A stretch of 64,000 nt of DNA from Clostridium sp. BJN0001 (GCF_022869825.1 NZ_CP094971.1:931501-995500); one strand, 5' to 3'; shown: positions 9,329 through 17,654, numbered from the stretch's first letter. The notes: generated from the sequence alone by a model not told the origin. Numbers and translations: made by a program.

Positions 9329-9742
9329 ATGTTTCAAGATAAGAGTGGGATGTTTGAAGATTTTGGATTTAAACTTGTTGTGATTAATAGTCTTTTGGAT
9401 AAAGAGACAAGCTTTACAGATGAACTTGACAATATGAATGAAAAATATGTTGATACTTATGATGATGATGGATTTGAGTGCATTTTGGAGATGACTTACT
9501 TTTTTGAAAATCTAAAGCTTACAAAAGAAGATTTGTCACTTGTTACAGAGCTTTGCTTTGATGGTGGAGAAGATATTTATTTTATGATTATGCCTAATTG
9601 GGATGGAGAGTCTGAAGAGTTTAATGTAAAAAGTGTAGGTGGCTTTGAAAAATTATTAAACTTAAAAAAAGCAGAATATATTTCAATGTGCTCTGAGGAA
9701 TTGATGGATAAATTTAAAGAAAAAGGTATTGAAGTAGTATAG
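9329..9742 (+). CDS. Small acidic protein, possibly DUF6892 type
   Basis: The 137-residue acidic protein begins FEDFGFKLVVINSLLD, which recalls the opening strand of DUF6892 proteins. This is recollection, not a search result. It has no signal peptide or membrane segment. A hydrophobic core motif (DLSLVTELCFDGGEDIYFMIMPNWDGE) suggests an alpha/beta fold of the immunity or SUKH-like sort. It has its own extended -10 promoter and GGAGG site. The function is unknown; its place near an SMI1/KNR4 gene fits an accessory immunity-protein cluster. Confidence 0.6.
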   Translation: MFQDKSGMFEDFGFKLVVINSLLDKETSFTDELDNMNEKYVDTYDDDGFECILEMTYFFENLKLTKEDLSLVTELCFDGGEDIYFMIMPNWDGESEEFNVKSVGGFEKLLNLKKAEYISMCSEELMDKFKEKGIEVV

Positions 9743-9964
9743 AATTTCATATGATATGGAGAATATTAATGAATACGGAAATATAAATCGAACATTATAA
9801 TACATATTTGCAGGAATATATGAGTAAAAATAAAGTATGGAATAATAGTAAAATGCAAAATGATAGAAATGTTTGAGCGTTTAAATAATAATGATAAAAC
9901 TGCTATTAGTGGATGGGTATAAAAATTAAATTAATTTTTTAAAATTCTATAGGAGGCTTAGATT

Positions 9965-10369
9965 ATGATTAGAAATAAAAAATTTGCTACATTATTAAAC
10001 TGTATAGATGGAAGAACTCAAATTCCAGCAATTAATTGGATAAGAAATAATTTTGATATAGAATATGTAGATTTAATAACTGAACCTGGTATAGATAAAT
10101 TAATATCTCTTCAAGATAAAAAATTTATGAAACTTTTAGAAGAAAAAATATTAATATCATTAGAAAAACATGAATCAAAAATGATATTTATAGCAGGTCA
10201 TTATGATTGTGCTGCAAATGATGTAAGTAAAGATGAACACCTAAAACAGATAAAAGCATCAGTTCAAATAATAAAAAAATCAAATAAAAATGTTAGAGTT
10301 ATAGGTCTTTGGATAAATGAGCATTTTGAAGTCGAAATGTGCTGCGGTATTGGAAAGTTATCTTGGTGA
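9965..10369 (+). CDS. Mini beta-carbonic-anhydrase-like protein
   Basis: Only 134 residues, yet the beta-carbonic anhydrase zinc-site signatures are intact: C13-x-D15-x-R17 (NCIDGR) and H79-x-x-C82 (GHYDCAAN). In true beta-CAs these Cys/His/Cys residues bind zinc and the Asp/Arg dyad gates water. The protein ends soon after a third Cys pair (MCCGIG) and lacks most of the usual 180-220 residue length, so it may be a non-canonical or non-catalytic relative. An AGGAGG site precedes the ATG, and a terminator follows at 10443. Carbon dioxide hydration is therefore possible but unproven. Confidence 0.65.
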   Translation: MIRNKKFATLLNCIDGRTQIPAINWIRNNFDIEYVDLITEPGIDKLISLQDKKFMKLLEEKILISLEKHESKMIFIAGHYDCAANDVSKDEHLKQIKASVQIIKKSNKNVRVIGLWINEHFEVEMCCGIGKLSW

Positions 10370-10442
10370 AGTAGATCAATTTGTCTAAACAATAAAAATA
10401 TAATTGATAGATTTATCTAGTATTTTACATCATGATTAAATT

Positions 10443-10480
10443 AGCAAAGTTATATTAAATGTATAGCTTTGCTTTTTTTA
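10443..10480 (+). terminator. Terminator after the carbonic-anhydrase-like gene
   Basis: AGCAAAG (10443-10449) and CTTTGCT (10467-10473) form the outer stem, continued by T-G and A-T pairs, then a T7 run. It is nearly identical to the hairpin at 4910-4946. Confidence 0.8.
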
Positions 10481-10569
10481 TATCAAAATTTAAATATATT
10501 GAATAAAATTTTTAGCAGGCTAAAAGTTTAAATAATAAAAGCTTGACACTAAACAATGTTGGATATGAG

Positions 10570-10656
10570 GTGATTAATATTATTAAAGTATTGATATTAT
10601 ACTATTTAAGTATTAAACCTACACATGGGTATGAAATTCAAAAATTTATGATTTAA
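10570..10656 (+). pseudogene. PadR-type regulator remnant (N-terminal fragment)
   Basis: From a GTG at 10570 the frame reads VINIIKVLILYYLSIKPTHGYEI and on to QKFMI then stop. The LSIKPTHGYEI segment is the hallmark first helix of PadR regulators. The frame stops after 28 codons and downstream bases lose recognisable PadR sequence, so this is a decayed start of a gene. The rest of 10370-10778 has the terminator at 10443 and no other feature. Confidence 0.55.
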
Positions 10657-10778
10657 TGGCTAAGAAGTTAAATAACAGTATTGTTGACTAAATAATTATT
10701 GGTGAGTTTTTGATTATGTTGAAATATAAAATGGATATCATTAGCTCCATCTAATTTACAATATTGAAATTAAAATAT

Positions 10779-11333
10779 TCAATTTTTCAAAATACCATGA
10801 AGTAGTATCTTTAAAGTGTCATCCATTGCATCTTTCATAGTTAGATTATTTTTGCTTAAAAATTTATAATCTAAAAGGGTACTGCTTACGCTTTCTAATA
10901 TAAAACTTACAATGTGAATATCTATAGTCTCTTTAAGTTCACCAGATTTTATAGCTTCTTTTAATGTGTTTTCTATAAGTTTTAATTTTAAATTTTTAAG
11001 AGATTCGATTTCTTTCCACTTTTCATAATAAAACTTATAAGCTTCGTCTAATATGCTAACAGGAAGTTTATATTTATGATAAGAAAAAATTATTGAATTT
11101 AACTTATCTTCTAAAGAGGCGTTTTCTTTTTCTAATGCCTGCATAGTGTATTTTTTATCACTTTCAATTATTTCTTTAAAATATTCGGAAATAATATCAT
11201 CTTTACTTTTAAAATATTTATATATAGTTTTTTTGCTTATTTTAAGTTCTGAAGCTATTTCATTCATGGTAAATTTTCTTAATCCATGACATTGTATTTT
11301 TTCTGAAGCAGCTTTCATTATTGTATTCTTCAA
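10779..11333 (-). CDS. TetR-family repressor
   Basis: The N-terminal TetR DNA-binding domain is clear (FTMNEIASELKISKKTIYKYFKSKDDII), followed by an all-helical ligand domain to residue 184, normal length. It lies 10 bp downstream of an MFS pump gene on the same strand, so the two form one operon. A promoter with an 11-bp inverted repeat just after its -10 box lies upstream of the pump (12545-12615), the expected site for autorepression. The effector is presumably a substrate of the pump. Confidence 0.9.
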   Translation of the reverse strand: MKNTIMKAASEKIQCHGLRKFTMNEIASELKISKKTIYKYFKSKDDIISEYFKEIIESDKKYTMQALEKENASLEDKLNSIIFSYHKYKLPVSILDEAYKFYYEKWKEIESLKNLKLKLIENTLKEAIKSGELKETIDIHIVSFILESVSSTLLDYKFLSKNNLTMKDAMDDTLKILLHGILKN

Positions 11334-11343
11334 TTTATCACCC

Positions 11344-12525
11344 CTATTTTAGTTTTAAGTTTTTAGATAAAATATTTTTAGGATTTTCTACAGTAAATAT
11401 GCCAAAAATACATATTAAAATTATTAAAAATAATTCAATACCTCTATAATTATTCCACAAAGCGCCTGTAATCACAGATCCTACAAATGAGCCGATATAT
11501 TGAAAACTATTTATTATTCCATTTGCAGTTCCTCTATAATTATTTTCTGCAATATCATTAGCTACAGATGGTATTACAGTAGCTAATAAAATATATCCTG
11601 TCATAAATAATATACTTCCTATTAATATAAAATAAAAGGAGTTTTTATTAAAATAGAAACATATTCCTACAGCTGACAAAACAAAGGCTGATATAATTAA
11701 AGCTGAACTATATCCTTTTTCAACTAATACAATAGATTTTTTCATAAATATTATTGCAATAATTACAGATGGCATAAAAATCTTCCACATACCACTTGAT
11801 CCAGTAATCGGCTTTAGGTAAATAGGAATTATATAAAACACAGCAAACATTATATAATTATTTAAAAAACCTGCTATATTAAGTCCTAAGAACTTCTTAT
11901 TCTTTAATAAAATCTTTACTGCATCTTTAATTTCAACCTTATTTTCAATTGTTTTATGATCTTCTTTGAAAAAAACTAATATAATAAGCCATACTAATAA
12001 AATTAAAATAGCACACAATAAAAACATTTGTCTTACAGATAAATAATTATTGATTAAAGGACCTATAGCAAAGGCTGATGCTGCTGCAAATCCTATAATT
12101 ATTCCTAAAATACTCAAGGCTCTAGGTCTTTTTTTATTATCTACACTGCTGCTAATCCATGAATATCCAGTAGCCAACACAGCACCACTTCCCTGTAAAG
12201 CTCTAGCAAAAATAAGCATATAGATACTTTTAGAAAGAAAAGCAATAAAAAGTCCTACTATTACTTGTAAAAGTCCAACTAAAATTACAGGTTTATTGCC
12301 TATTTTATCACTCCATATCCCAAAAGGAATCTGAAATACAGCCTGCATTAAACCAAACATACCAAGAGCTACCCCAGCTAAAGTTGCATTACTATAGATT
12401 AGAGTTTTACTGTAAGTAGAAATAAAGGGCATAACCATAGTCATTGCCATTTGCCTGATACCTAAAGCTAAACTTATGGTAATTAAAAATAAAAGTTCTT
12501 TTCTAGAAAATATCTTGTTTCCCAT
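11344..12525 (-). CDS. MFS transporter (drug-efflux type), 12 TM
   Basis: The 393-residue integral membrane protein shows regular hydrophobic helices and the MFS motif A loop (GIWSDKIGNKPV) between TM2 and TM3. The layout fits the 12-TM drug/proton antiporter group. The start ATG at 12525 has a GGAGATG site. It is the first gene of an operon with a TetR repressor, which supports inducible efflux of a toxic compound. Specificity cannot be read from sequence. Confidence 0.88.
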   Translation of the reverse strand: MGNKIFSRKELLFLITISLALGIRQMAMTMVMPFISTYSKTLIYSNATLAGVALGMFGLMQAVFQIPFGIWSDKIGNKPVILVGLLQVIVGLFIAFLSKSIYMLIFARALQGSGAVLATGYSWISSSVDNKKRPRALSILGIIIGFAAASAFAIGPLINNYLSVRQMFLLCAILILLVWLIILVFFKEDHKTIENKVEIKDAVKILLKNKKFLGLNIAGFLNNYIMFAVFYIIPIYLKPITGSSGMWKIFMPSVIIAIIFMKKSIVLVEKGYSSALIISAFVLSAVGICFYFNKNSFYFILIGSILFMTGYILLATVIPSVANDIAENNYRGTANGIINSFQYIGSFVGSVITGALWNNYRGIELFLIILICIFGIFTVENPKNILSKNLKLK

Positions 12526-12544
12526 TTTAAAAACATCTCCTCAA

Positions 12545-12615
12545 ATCAAGGAAACCAATTTAGTTTTTATAGTTTCCTTGATTGGAATTATAGTTTTTAT
12601 TTATGCAGTTGTCAA
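12545..12615 (-). promoter_or_regulatory. Promoter and TetR operator of the MFS-TetR operon
   Basis: On the minus strand TTGACA (12610-12615) and TATAAT (12587-12592) are 17 bp apart, a consensus promoter. Immediately downstream lies an exact inverted repeat, ATCAAGGAAAC (12545-12555) and GTTTCCTTGAT (12572-12582), covering the expected transcription start. This is the natural binding site for the operon's TetR protein. Confidence 0.8.
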
Positions 12616-12841
12616 TATATAATCGGATGTATTTGTGTTAAATAAATTTGAATTTAATATTTTAATTTTCCCAGGGAAAGAGAATACTAAAAGTTACTTT
12701 AGATAAGTGTTTTCAATGGATAAGAGAGATAAAAAGAGTAAAAATGAAAAATAAAAAAATCCCTGGGATAAATTTAAGAAAATGTGACAATTACTAGCGT
12801 TGTGGTGTATAATAATTTTAAGGAATGGCTATTTTACAAGC
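12616..12841 (+). promoter_or_regulatory. CRISPR leader with promoter at 12784-12813
   Basis: This AT-rich stretch lies at the intact-repeat end of the array. GTGACA (12784-12789) and TATAAT (12808-12813) are 18 bp apart and point into the array, a fitting pre-crRNA promoter. Two copies of a 9-bp inverted repeat, TCCCAGGGA (12669-12677) and TCCCTGGGA (12760-12768), lie upstream. No protein-coding gene is seen here. Confidence 0.7.
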
Positions 12842-14314
12842 ATTGAACCTTAACATGAGATGTATTTAAATAAACATTGGAGGTACTCAAAGCTATTGCA
12901 GAAGATAATTGAACCTTAACATGAGATGTATTTAAATCAAATGTAATGTAATAATGTTCCGTCTTTTTCATAACATTGAACCTTAACATGAGATGTATTT
13001 AAATGAATGTTATTATTGCTGGATTAAATGCTTACAAATATTGAACCTTAACATGAGATGTATTTAAATACTTCTACTACTATTATACTGTTTTTTAGCA
13101 TATAAATTGAACCTTAACATGAGATGTATTTAAATTCAACTGGTGTCATATCATCATTGTCTAGATTTTTAATTGAACCTTAACATGAGATGTATTTAAA
13201 TGATTCTTCCTTATCATCTAAGCCAATTAGTTCTTGTATTGAACCTTAACATGAGATGTATTTAAATACTATTGATTTGATTCTTGCCTTTAGTTCTTTT
13301 ACTATTGAACCTTAACATGAGATGTATTTAAATAGGTCAAAAGCTTTTGCCATTTCTACACTTTTAGGATTGAACCTTAACATGAGATGTATTTAAATCA
13401 TCATTAACTTTTGCTCTTTTTTCATACGTATTAATATTGAACCTTAACATGAGATGTATTTAAATTATCTGCTTCTCTATCTTCTGTTATACTTTCTATA
13501 GATTGAACCTTAACATGAGATGTATTTAAATATGGTTACAAGTGTTTTTTTACTGTCGCTTTTATAATTGAACCTTAACATGAGATGTATTTAAATCTAC
13601 TACTATTGTTGTCCGAATTAGTATTCTTACTATTGAACCTTAACATGAGATGTATTTAAATGAAAATTGGATTCTAAAGGCACGAGAACTTAATTGAATT
13701 GAACCTTAACATGAGATGTATTTAAATTATCTGTAATGTACTCTTTTCTTATAAGTTCCTATATTGAACCTTAACATGAGATGTATTTAAATTTATCTAC
13801 TTGGTAACCTCTATCTATAGAGGATTGATTGAACCTTAACATGAGATGTATTTAAATAATGATAGCAAATGAAAAAGTAAGTGATAAGGTTCAATTGAAC
13901 CTTAACATGAGATGTATTTAAATCCTAAAAAATCCTGAACTGACTTTAATATATCTTTAATTGAACCTTAACATGAGATGTATTTAAATGTATATACAGT
14001 ATTTGATGTAAAGTATGACAGTGGATTGAACCTTAACATGAGATGTATTTAAATGTATTTATTAGGGGGCGATTTCCCCAAATAGGTATTATTGAACCTT
14101 AACATGAGATGTATTTAAATCGCTTAAAAACAATTATGGATGGGCAGATAGACAGATTGAACCTTAACATGAGATGTATTTAAATATCAGTAAGGGTGCA
14201 TTATCCGTTATTCCTTGTGATTGAACCTTAACATGAGATGTATTTAAATACTCTTGATATGAGGACCTGTGAAAGATGCTCCAAATTGAACCTTAACATG
14301 AGATGTGTCAAAAT
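12842..14314 (+). CRISPR. CRISPR array, 23 repeats of 30 bp, 22 spacers
   Basis: Thirty-base repeats start with ATTGAACCTTAACATG and end in GATGTATTTAAAT, with starts at 12842, 12908, 12975, 13040, 13106, 13172, 13238, 13304, 13369, 13436, 13502, 13567, 13632, 13698, 13763, 13828, 13894, 13960, 14025, 14091, 14156, 14220 and 14285. Spacers are 34-38 bp and all differ. The last repeat is degenerate at its 3' end (GTGTCAAAAT), which marks the trailer side, so the leader is on the left and transcription is rightward. The final eight bases, ATTTAAAT, would be the crRNA 5' handle, as in clostridial type I-B repeats. No cas gene lies in the window. Confidence 0.98.
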
Positions 14315-14422
14315 GAAGATTATTAGGTGATATGAATATTTACAGAATGAAATTTTAATAAAGCCTTAAAAATAGTATATATATTTGTCATTTGTTATTT
14401 AACAATTTGTCATTTGATAATG

Positions 14423-14446
14423 CCTTAACATGAGATGTATTTAAAT
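14423..14446 (+). repeat. Orphan 24-bp partial CRISPR repeat
   Basis: The last 24 bases of the repeat (from CCTTAACATGAG to TTTAAAT) recur exactly here, 108 bp after the degenerate terminal repeat. The first six bases are not conserved. A 12-bp direct repeat, ATTTGTCATTTG, lies just before it at 14383 and 14405. It may be the relic of an old array end. Confidence 0.9.
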
Positions 14447-14493
14447 ACTATTACAGAATAAATTTAAAGAAAAATATTTGGAGATATAGAGTT

Positions 14494-15300
14494 TTGATTG
14501 AGATAATAAATAAACCTATAAATGATTTGTTTTATAAATTGGTATCAGATAGTAAAAAAACGATAAGGATATGTGCACCTTATGTAAAACAAGATATAGT
14601 AAATAATATATATTTAAATAAAAGAAAAAGTGTAAAAATAGATTTTGTATCTAATTTTAGTATTCCTAATTTTTATAAAAGATCATCAGATATAGAGGCG
14701 TTTAAGAGTGCAATTAAATGGAAAGACAAAGTTTATAATTGTCAAAAACTGCATGCTAAGTTTTATATTTTTGATGATAAATATTCAATTATAACTTCAT
14801 CGAATTTAACAACATCAGGATTTAAAAAGAATCTTGAATATGGAATTCTTATAAAGGATAATAACTTAGTTAACAAAAATATTATAGATTTTAAAGCAAT
14901 TTGTGATGATAAAGATACAGGAGAAATAAATGCTAAAAAGGTCGTACATATTGAAAATATATTAAAAAACCTTCCTATATATAAAGATATAGAATTTGAA
15001 AACTATAATAAACATACTGAAATAGATGATGTTTTAGATGTTGATGTAGAATTAATAAAAGAGACTCTAAATAGCTGGGAAAAAACTACATTTGAAGTCA
15101 TTGATGTTATGGGAAAAAATGAATTTTCATTAGATGATATTTATGGTTATAAAGATATTTTTTCAAAAAAATATCCTAATAACAATACAATAAACGCTAG
15201 TATAAGAAGAAATCTACAGGAGTTAAGAGATTTAGGATTAATTAAATTTTTAGGAAATGGAAAATATAAAAAACTGTGGGAAAGAAATTTTATATTATAA
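14494..15300 (+). CDS. PLD-like nuclease domain fused to a C-terminal winged helix
   Basis: Residues 1-150 form a phospholipase-D-like domain with one HxK motif: LHAKFYIFDDKYSIITSSNLT has the His, Lys and the downstream S-S-N-L-T typical of PLD-family nucleases such as Nuc or BfiI. The C-terminal 70 residues (NASIRRNLQELRDLGLIKFLGNGKYKKLW) look like the winged helix found at the end of DpnI/Dam-replacing restriction enzymes. TTG 14494 was chosen because the GGAG site at 14480 fits and no ATG gives the complete domain. A metal-independent DNA nuclease, perhaps a restriction or defence protein, is inferred. It sits between the CRISPR trailer and an HD hydrolase 22 bp downstream. Confidence 0.72.
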   Translation: MIEIINKPINDLFYKLVSDSKKTIRICAPYVKQDIVNNIYLNKRKSVKIDFVSNFSIPNFYKRSSDIEAFKSAIKWKDKVYNCQKLHAKFYIFDDKYSIITSSNLTTSGFKKNLEYGILIKDNNLVNKNIIDFKAICDDKDTGEINAKKVVHIENILKNLPIYKDIEFENYNKHTEIDDVLDVDVELIKETLNSWEKTTFEVIDVMGKNEFSLDDIYGYKDIFSKKYPNNNTINASIRRNLQELRDLGLIKFLGNGKYKKLWERNFIL

Positions 15301-15322
15301 TTAAATCATAAGAGGGGATATT

Positions 15323-15928
15323 ATGTTAAGTAAAAAAGAAGCAGAAAGAGAGCTTTTAATAGCTGAAAAATTAAATCCAGGTCCATGGGTAAGCCATAGC
15401 AGATCTGTTGGTTTGAATGCTAAATTGATAGCAGACAAAATTGATAAATTAGATAGTAATTACGCTTATGCTATGGGATTATTGCATGATATAGGAAGAA
15501 GAAAAGGTGTAACGTCAATTTTACACACAATTGATGGATATGATTATATGATGAGTTTAAATCAAAAAGAGATTGCAAAAATATGTTTAACACATTCATA
15601 TCCAATACAAGATGTAAATACTTTTTTTGGTAAATTTGATTGTACAGAAGAACAAAAAGATTTCTTAGAACTATTTATAAAGGACACCATATATGATGAT
15701 TATGATAGATTAATACAATTGTGTGATGCAATATCATTGCCTAATGGAGCTTGTATAATGGAAAAGAGATTAATAGATGTATCATTAAGACATGGACTCC
15801 CGGATTTTACTATAAATAAATGGAAAGCATTTTTAGAACTTAAAAAGCATTTTGATAAATTATGCGGCTGCAATATATATACATTGCTTCCAAATGTAAT
15901 GGAAAATTCTTATGAGAGTTTATTATGA
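15323..15928 (+). CDS. HD-domain metal-dependent hydrolase
   Basis: The 201-residue protein has the HD signature: an early His (WVSHSRSVGLNAKLIA), the central HDIG (GLLHDIGRRKG) and later LTHSYP and an Asp-containing helix (RLIQLCDAISLP). HD proteins hydrolyse phosphoester bonds in nucleotides or second messengers. The GAGGGGA site precedes the ATG. The 22-bp gap to the PLD nuclease gene suggests one transcript, and a terminator follows at 15971. The substrate is not predictable. Confidence 0.82.
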   Translation: MLSKKEAERELLIAEKLNPGPWVSHSRSVGLNAKLIADKIDKLDSNYAYAMGLLHDIGRRKGVTSILHTIDGYDYMMSLNQKEIAKICLTHSYPIQDVNTFFGKFDCTEEQKDFLELFIKDTIYDDYDRLIQLCDAISLPNGACIMEKRLIDVSLRHGLPDFTINKWKAFLELKKHFDKLCGCNIYTLLPNVMENSYESLL

Positions 15929-15970
15929 TTTTAAAATTAATCTAGTATAATATAAAAAATAAATGTAAGC

Positions 15971-16001
15971 TAAGGCAGTCATATTTTGGCTGCCTTAATT
16001 A
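15971..16001 (+). terminator. Terminator after the PLD-HD operon
   Basis: TAAGGCAG (15971-15978) pairs exactly with CTGCCTTA (15990-15997) around an 11-base loop. The following bases are A/T but the T-run is short, so termination may be moderate. Confidence 0.65.
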
Positions 16002-16030
16002 TTGACAAATATATATTAGCGCAATACTAT
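16002..16030 (+). promoter_or_regulatory. Consensus sigma-A promoter for the gene at 16063
   Basis: TTGACA (16002-16007) and TACTAT (16025-16030) are separated by exactly 17 bp, with the start codon 33 bp downstream of the -10 box. Confidence 0.75.
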
Positions 16031-16062
16031 TTAAATAGTTTAAAAAATAATTGGAGAATAGG

Positions 16063-17544
16063 ATGTTTAATAAAGTTATAAAAAAATTACTTATATCACT
16101 AATTACAAATCCAATACTTATAGCAGTATATTTTATTTTTTGCTATGAGTTAGATTTACTATGTAAGTTTGGAAGAATGAAACATAATATAGCTATTATA
16201 TTAGTATGCATGGCTATTTTTCTTGTATTTATTCTGTTTTCAGTAGTAAAAATTTTAAAGAATATAAAATATGAAGATATAAAAAATACAAAATCGCATT
16301 ATAAAATTATATGGAAATATGCTGCGTGCATAATTATTGCGACAATAACTTGTTTTTATGGAGTAAGGATTTTTCAAAGCGGAAGAAATTATAATGGTAA
16401 ACTTGCATGGGTTTTAGATGATCTTAAAAATAAAAGATCTGTTAAACTTGAGCATAATAATATATATAAAGATGGAGTTCAAGGTATATTTGATGATATA
16501 GATAAAAAATTTACTTTACCTGCTAAACTATATATGTCAAATGGTTTTAAGCTTGATTTTAATTCAGATGGAACAATAACATCATTTGAAACATTTGTTT
16601 ATGGAAAAGATGATAAAGGCAAAGAGAAGACATATTTAATATATTATGATAGTCAAAAATCAAAGAATATAACAGTAGAGTTTAGAAATGTAAATGCTGA
16701 TTATAATGATGACAAGCTTTTAGAACCTTTAATTACAACTGTTAATGCTATTTCTGTTGAAAATACAGTAGAGAGATGGAATGAAGATAAATATAGTTTA
16801 ATCTATTATGGAAAAAGAAACTGGGGATTTAATACTGATGGAATTGTTAATATTGATGAAAACGGAAATGAAAAGCCATTAGTAAATTCCGATTCTCCGA
16901 TAATTGGATATACTGTATCAATTTTTGTACCAGGAAAAGAAGAGGAGTATACAAAAGTTCGATATAATTTAAAATGTGATTTAGATTGGAGCAAATCAGA
17001 AACTCTTCCTAAAGATAGTAATGATGAAGAAAACACTAGCAGCTCAAGTAAAAGTAACGATGAGTTTTATATATCAAAAGAAGTTGGATATAAATTAGAA
17101 ATTACTGGCGCAGCAGCAGGAAGAAGATCATATTCATTAAATGGTACTACCGATTCAGGAAAGACATGGGCAATAATAAATAAAGATCCATTTAAAGGTG
17201 ATATGGGTGTAGCTTCAGGAATAACTTTTATAAATGATAAAATTGGTTTCTTAGGTTTATCTTTAAGCGGGGGAGCTTCTGGACAATTATATCGTACAGA
17301 TGATGGAGGCATATCTTTTAAAAAGGTAAATATTGAAGAACATAAAGTTAAATTAGATAGTGGTGAATATGTGAACCCGTTTGATTTACCAAGTATGCCA
17401 TATGAAAAAGGTGAAACATATAACATGCTAATAGGACAAGGATCAGATGGAGATTATAATGGTGGCTCAAACGCTTTATATGAATCAAAAGATAACGGGA
17501 AAACGTGGAAATTTATAAAAGAGGTAGAAAAATCGCTGACTTAG
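16063..17544 (+). CDS. Membrane-anchored BNR/Asp-box repeat protein
   Basis: ATG 16063 has a GGAG site six bases away; an in-frame TTG at 16051 would lie on that site and is rejected. The N-terminus has three hydrophobic helices (about residues 9-30, 42-62 and 82-100). A large extracytoplasmic part follows. Its end has Asp-box-like turns: TDSGKTWAIIN, TDDGGISFKKVN and SKDNGKTWKFI, as in BNR/sialidase-type beta-propellers. Three turns are too few for a complete propeller and no catalytic residues can be assigned. A fragment of a paralogue is at 28252. The role is unknown, probably surface binding or sensing. Confidence 0.72.
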   Translation: MFNKVIKKLLISLITNPILIAVYFIFCYELDLLCKFGRMKHNIAIILVCMAIFLVFILFSVVKILKNIKYEDIKNTKSHYKIIWKYAACIIIATITCFYGVRIFQSGRNYNGKLAWVLDDLKNKRSVKLEHNNIYKDGVQGIFDDIDKKFTLPAKLYMSNGFKLDFNSDGTITSFETFVYGKDDKGKEKTYLIYYDSQKSKNITVEFRNVNADYNDDKLLEPLITTVNAISVENTVERWNEDKYSLIYYGKRNWGFNTDGIVNIDENGNEKPLVNSDSPIIGYTVSIFVPGKEEEYTKVRYNLKCDLDWSKSETLPKDSNDEENTSSSSKSNDEFYISKEVGYKLEITGAAAGRRSYSLNGTTDSGKTWAIINKDPFKGDMGVASGITFINDKIGFLGLSLSGGASGQLYRTDDGGISFKKVNIEEHKVKLDSGEYVNPFDLPSMPYEKGETYNMLIGQGSDGDYNGGSNALYESKDNGKTWKFIKEVEKSLT

Positions 17545-17560
17545 GTTGGTGATTTTTTTT
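17528..17560 (+). terminator. Terminator overlapping the stop codon of the BNR gene
   Basis: AAAAATC (17528-17534) pairs with GATTTTT (17551-17557), extended inward by G-T and G-C pairs to a four-base loop, and the T-run continues. The stop codon lies within the loop region. Confidence 0.7.
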
Positions 17561-17654
17561 ATTTTCTATTTTATACTGACAGTCTGTGTCAGTTATAAAG
17601 AACATAATTAAGATAAAGTTTAACAAATATAGTTACTAAAGGTAGGGAGAGTAC

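Noticed and set aside
9820-9920. Short open frames with Met starts (for example MIEMFERLNNNDKTAISGWV)
   Set aside because: Twenty codons, no ribosome site and no recognisable family; could be a remnant but cannot be supported.
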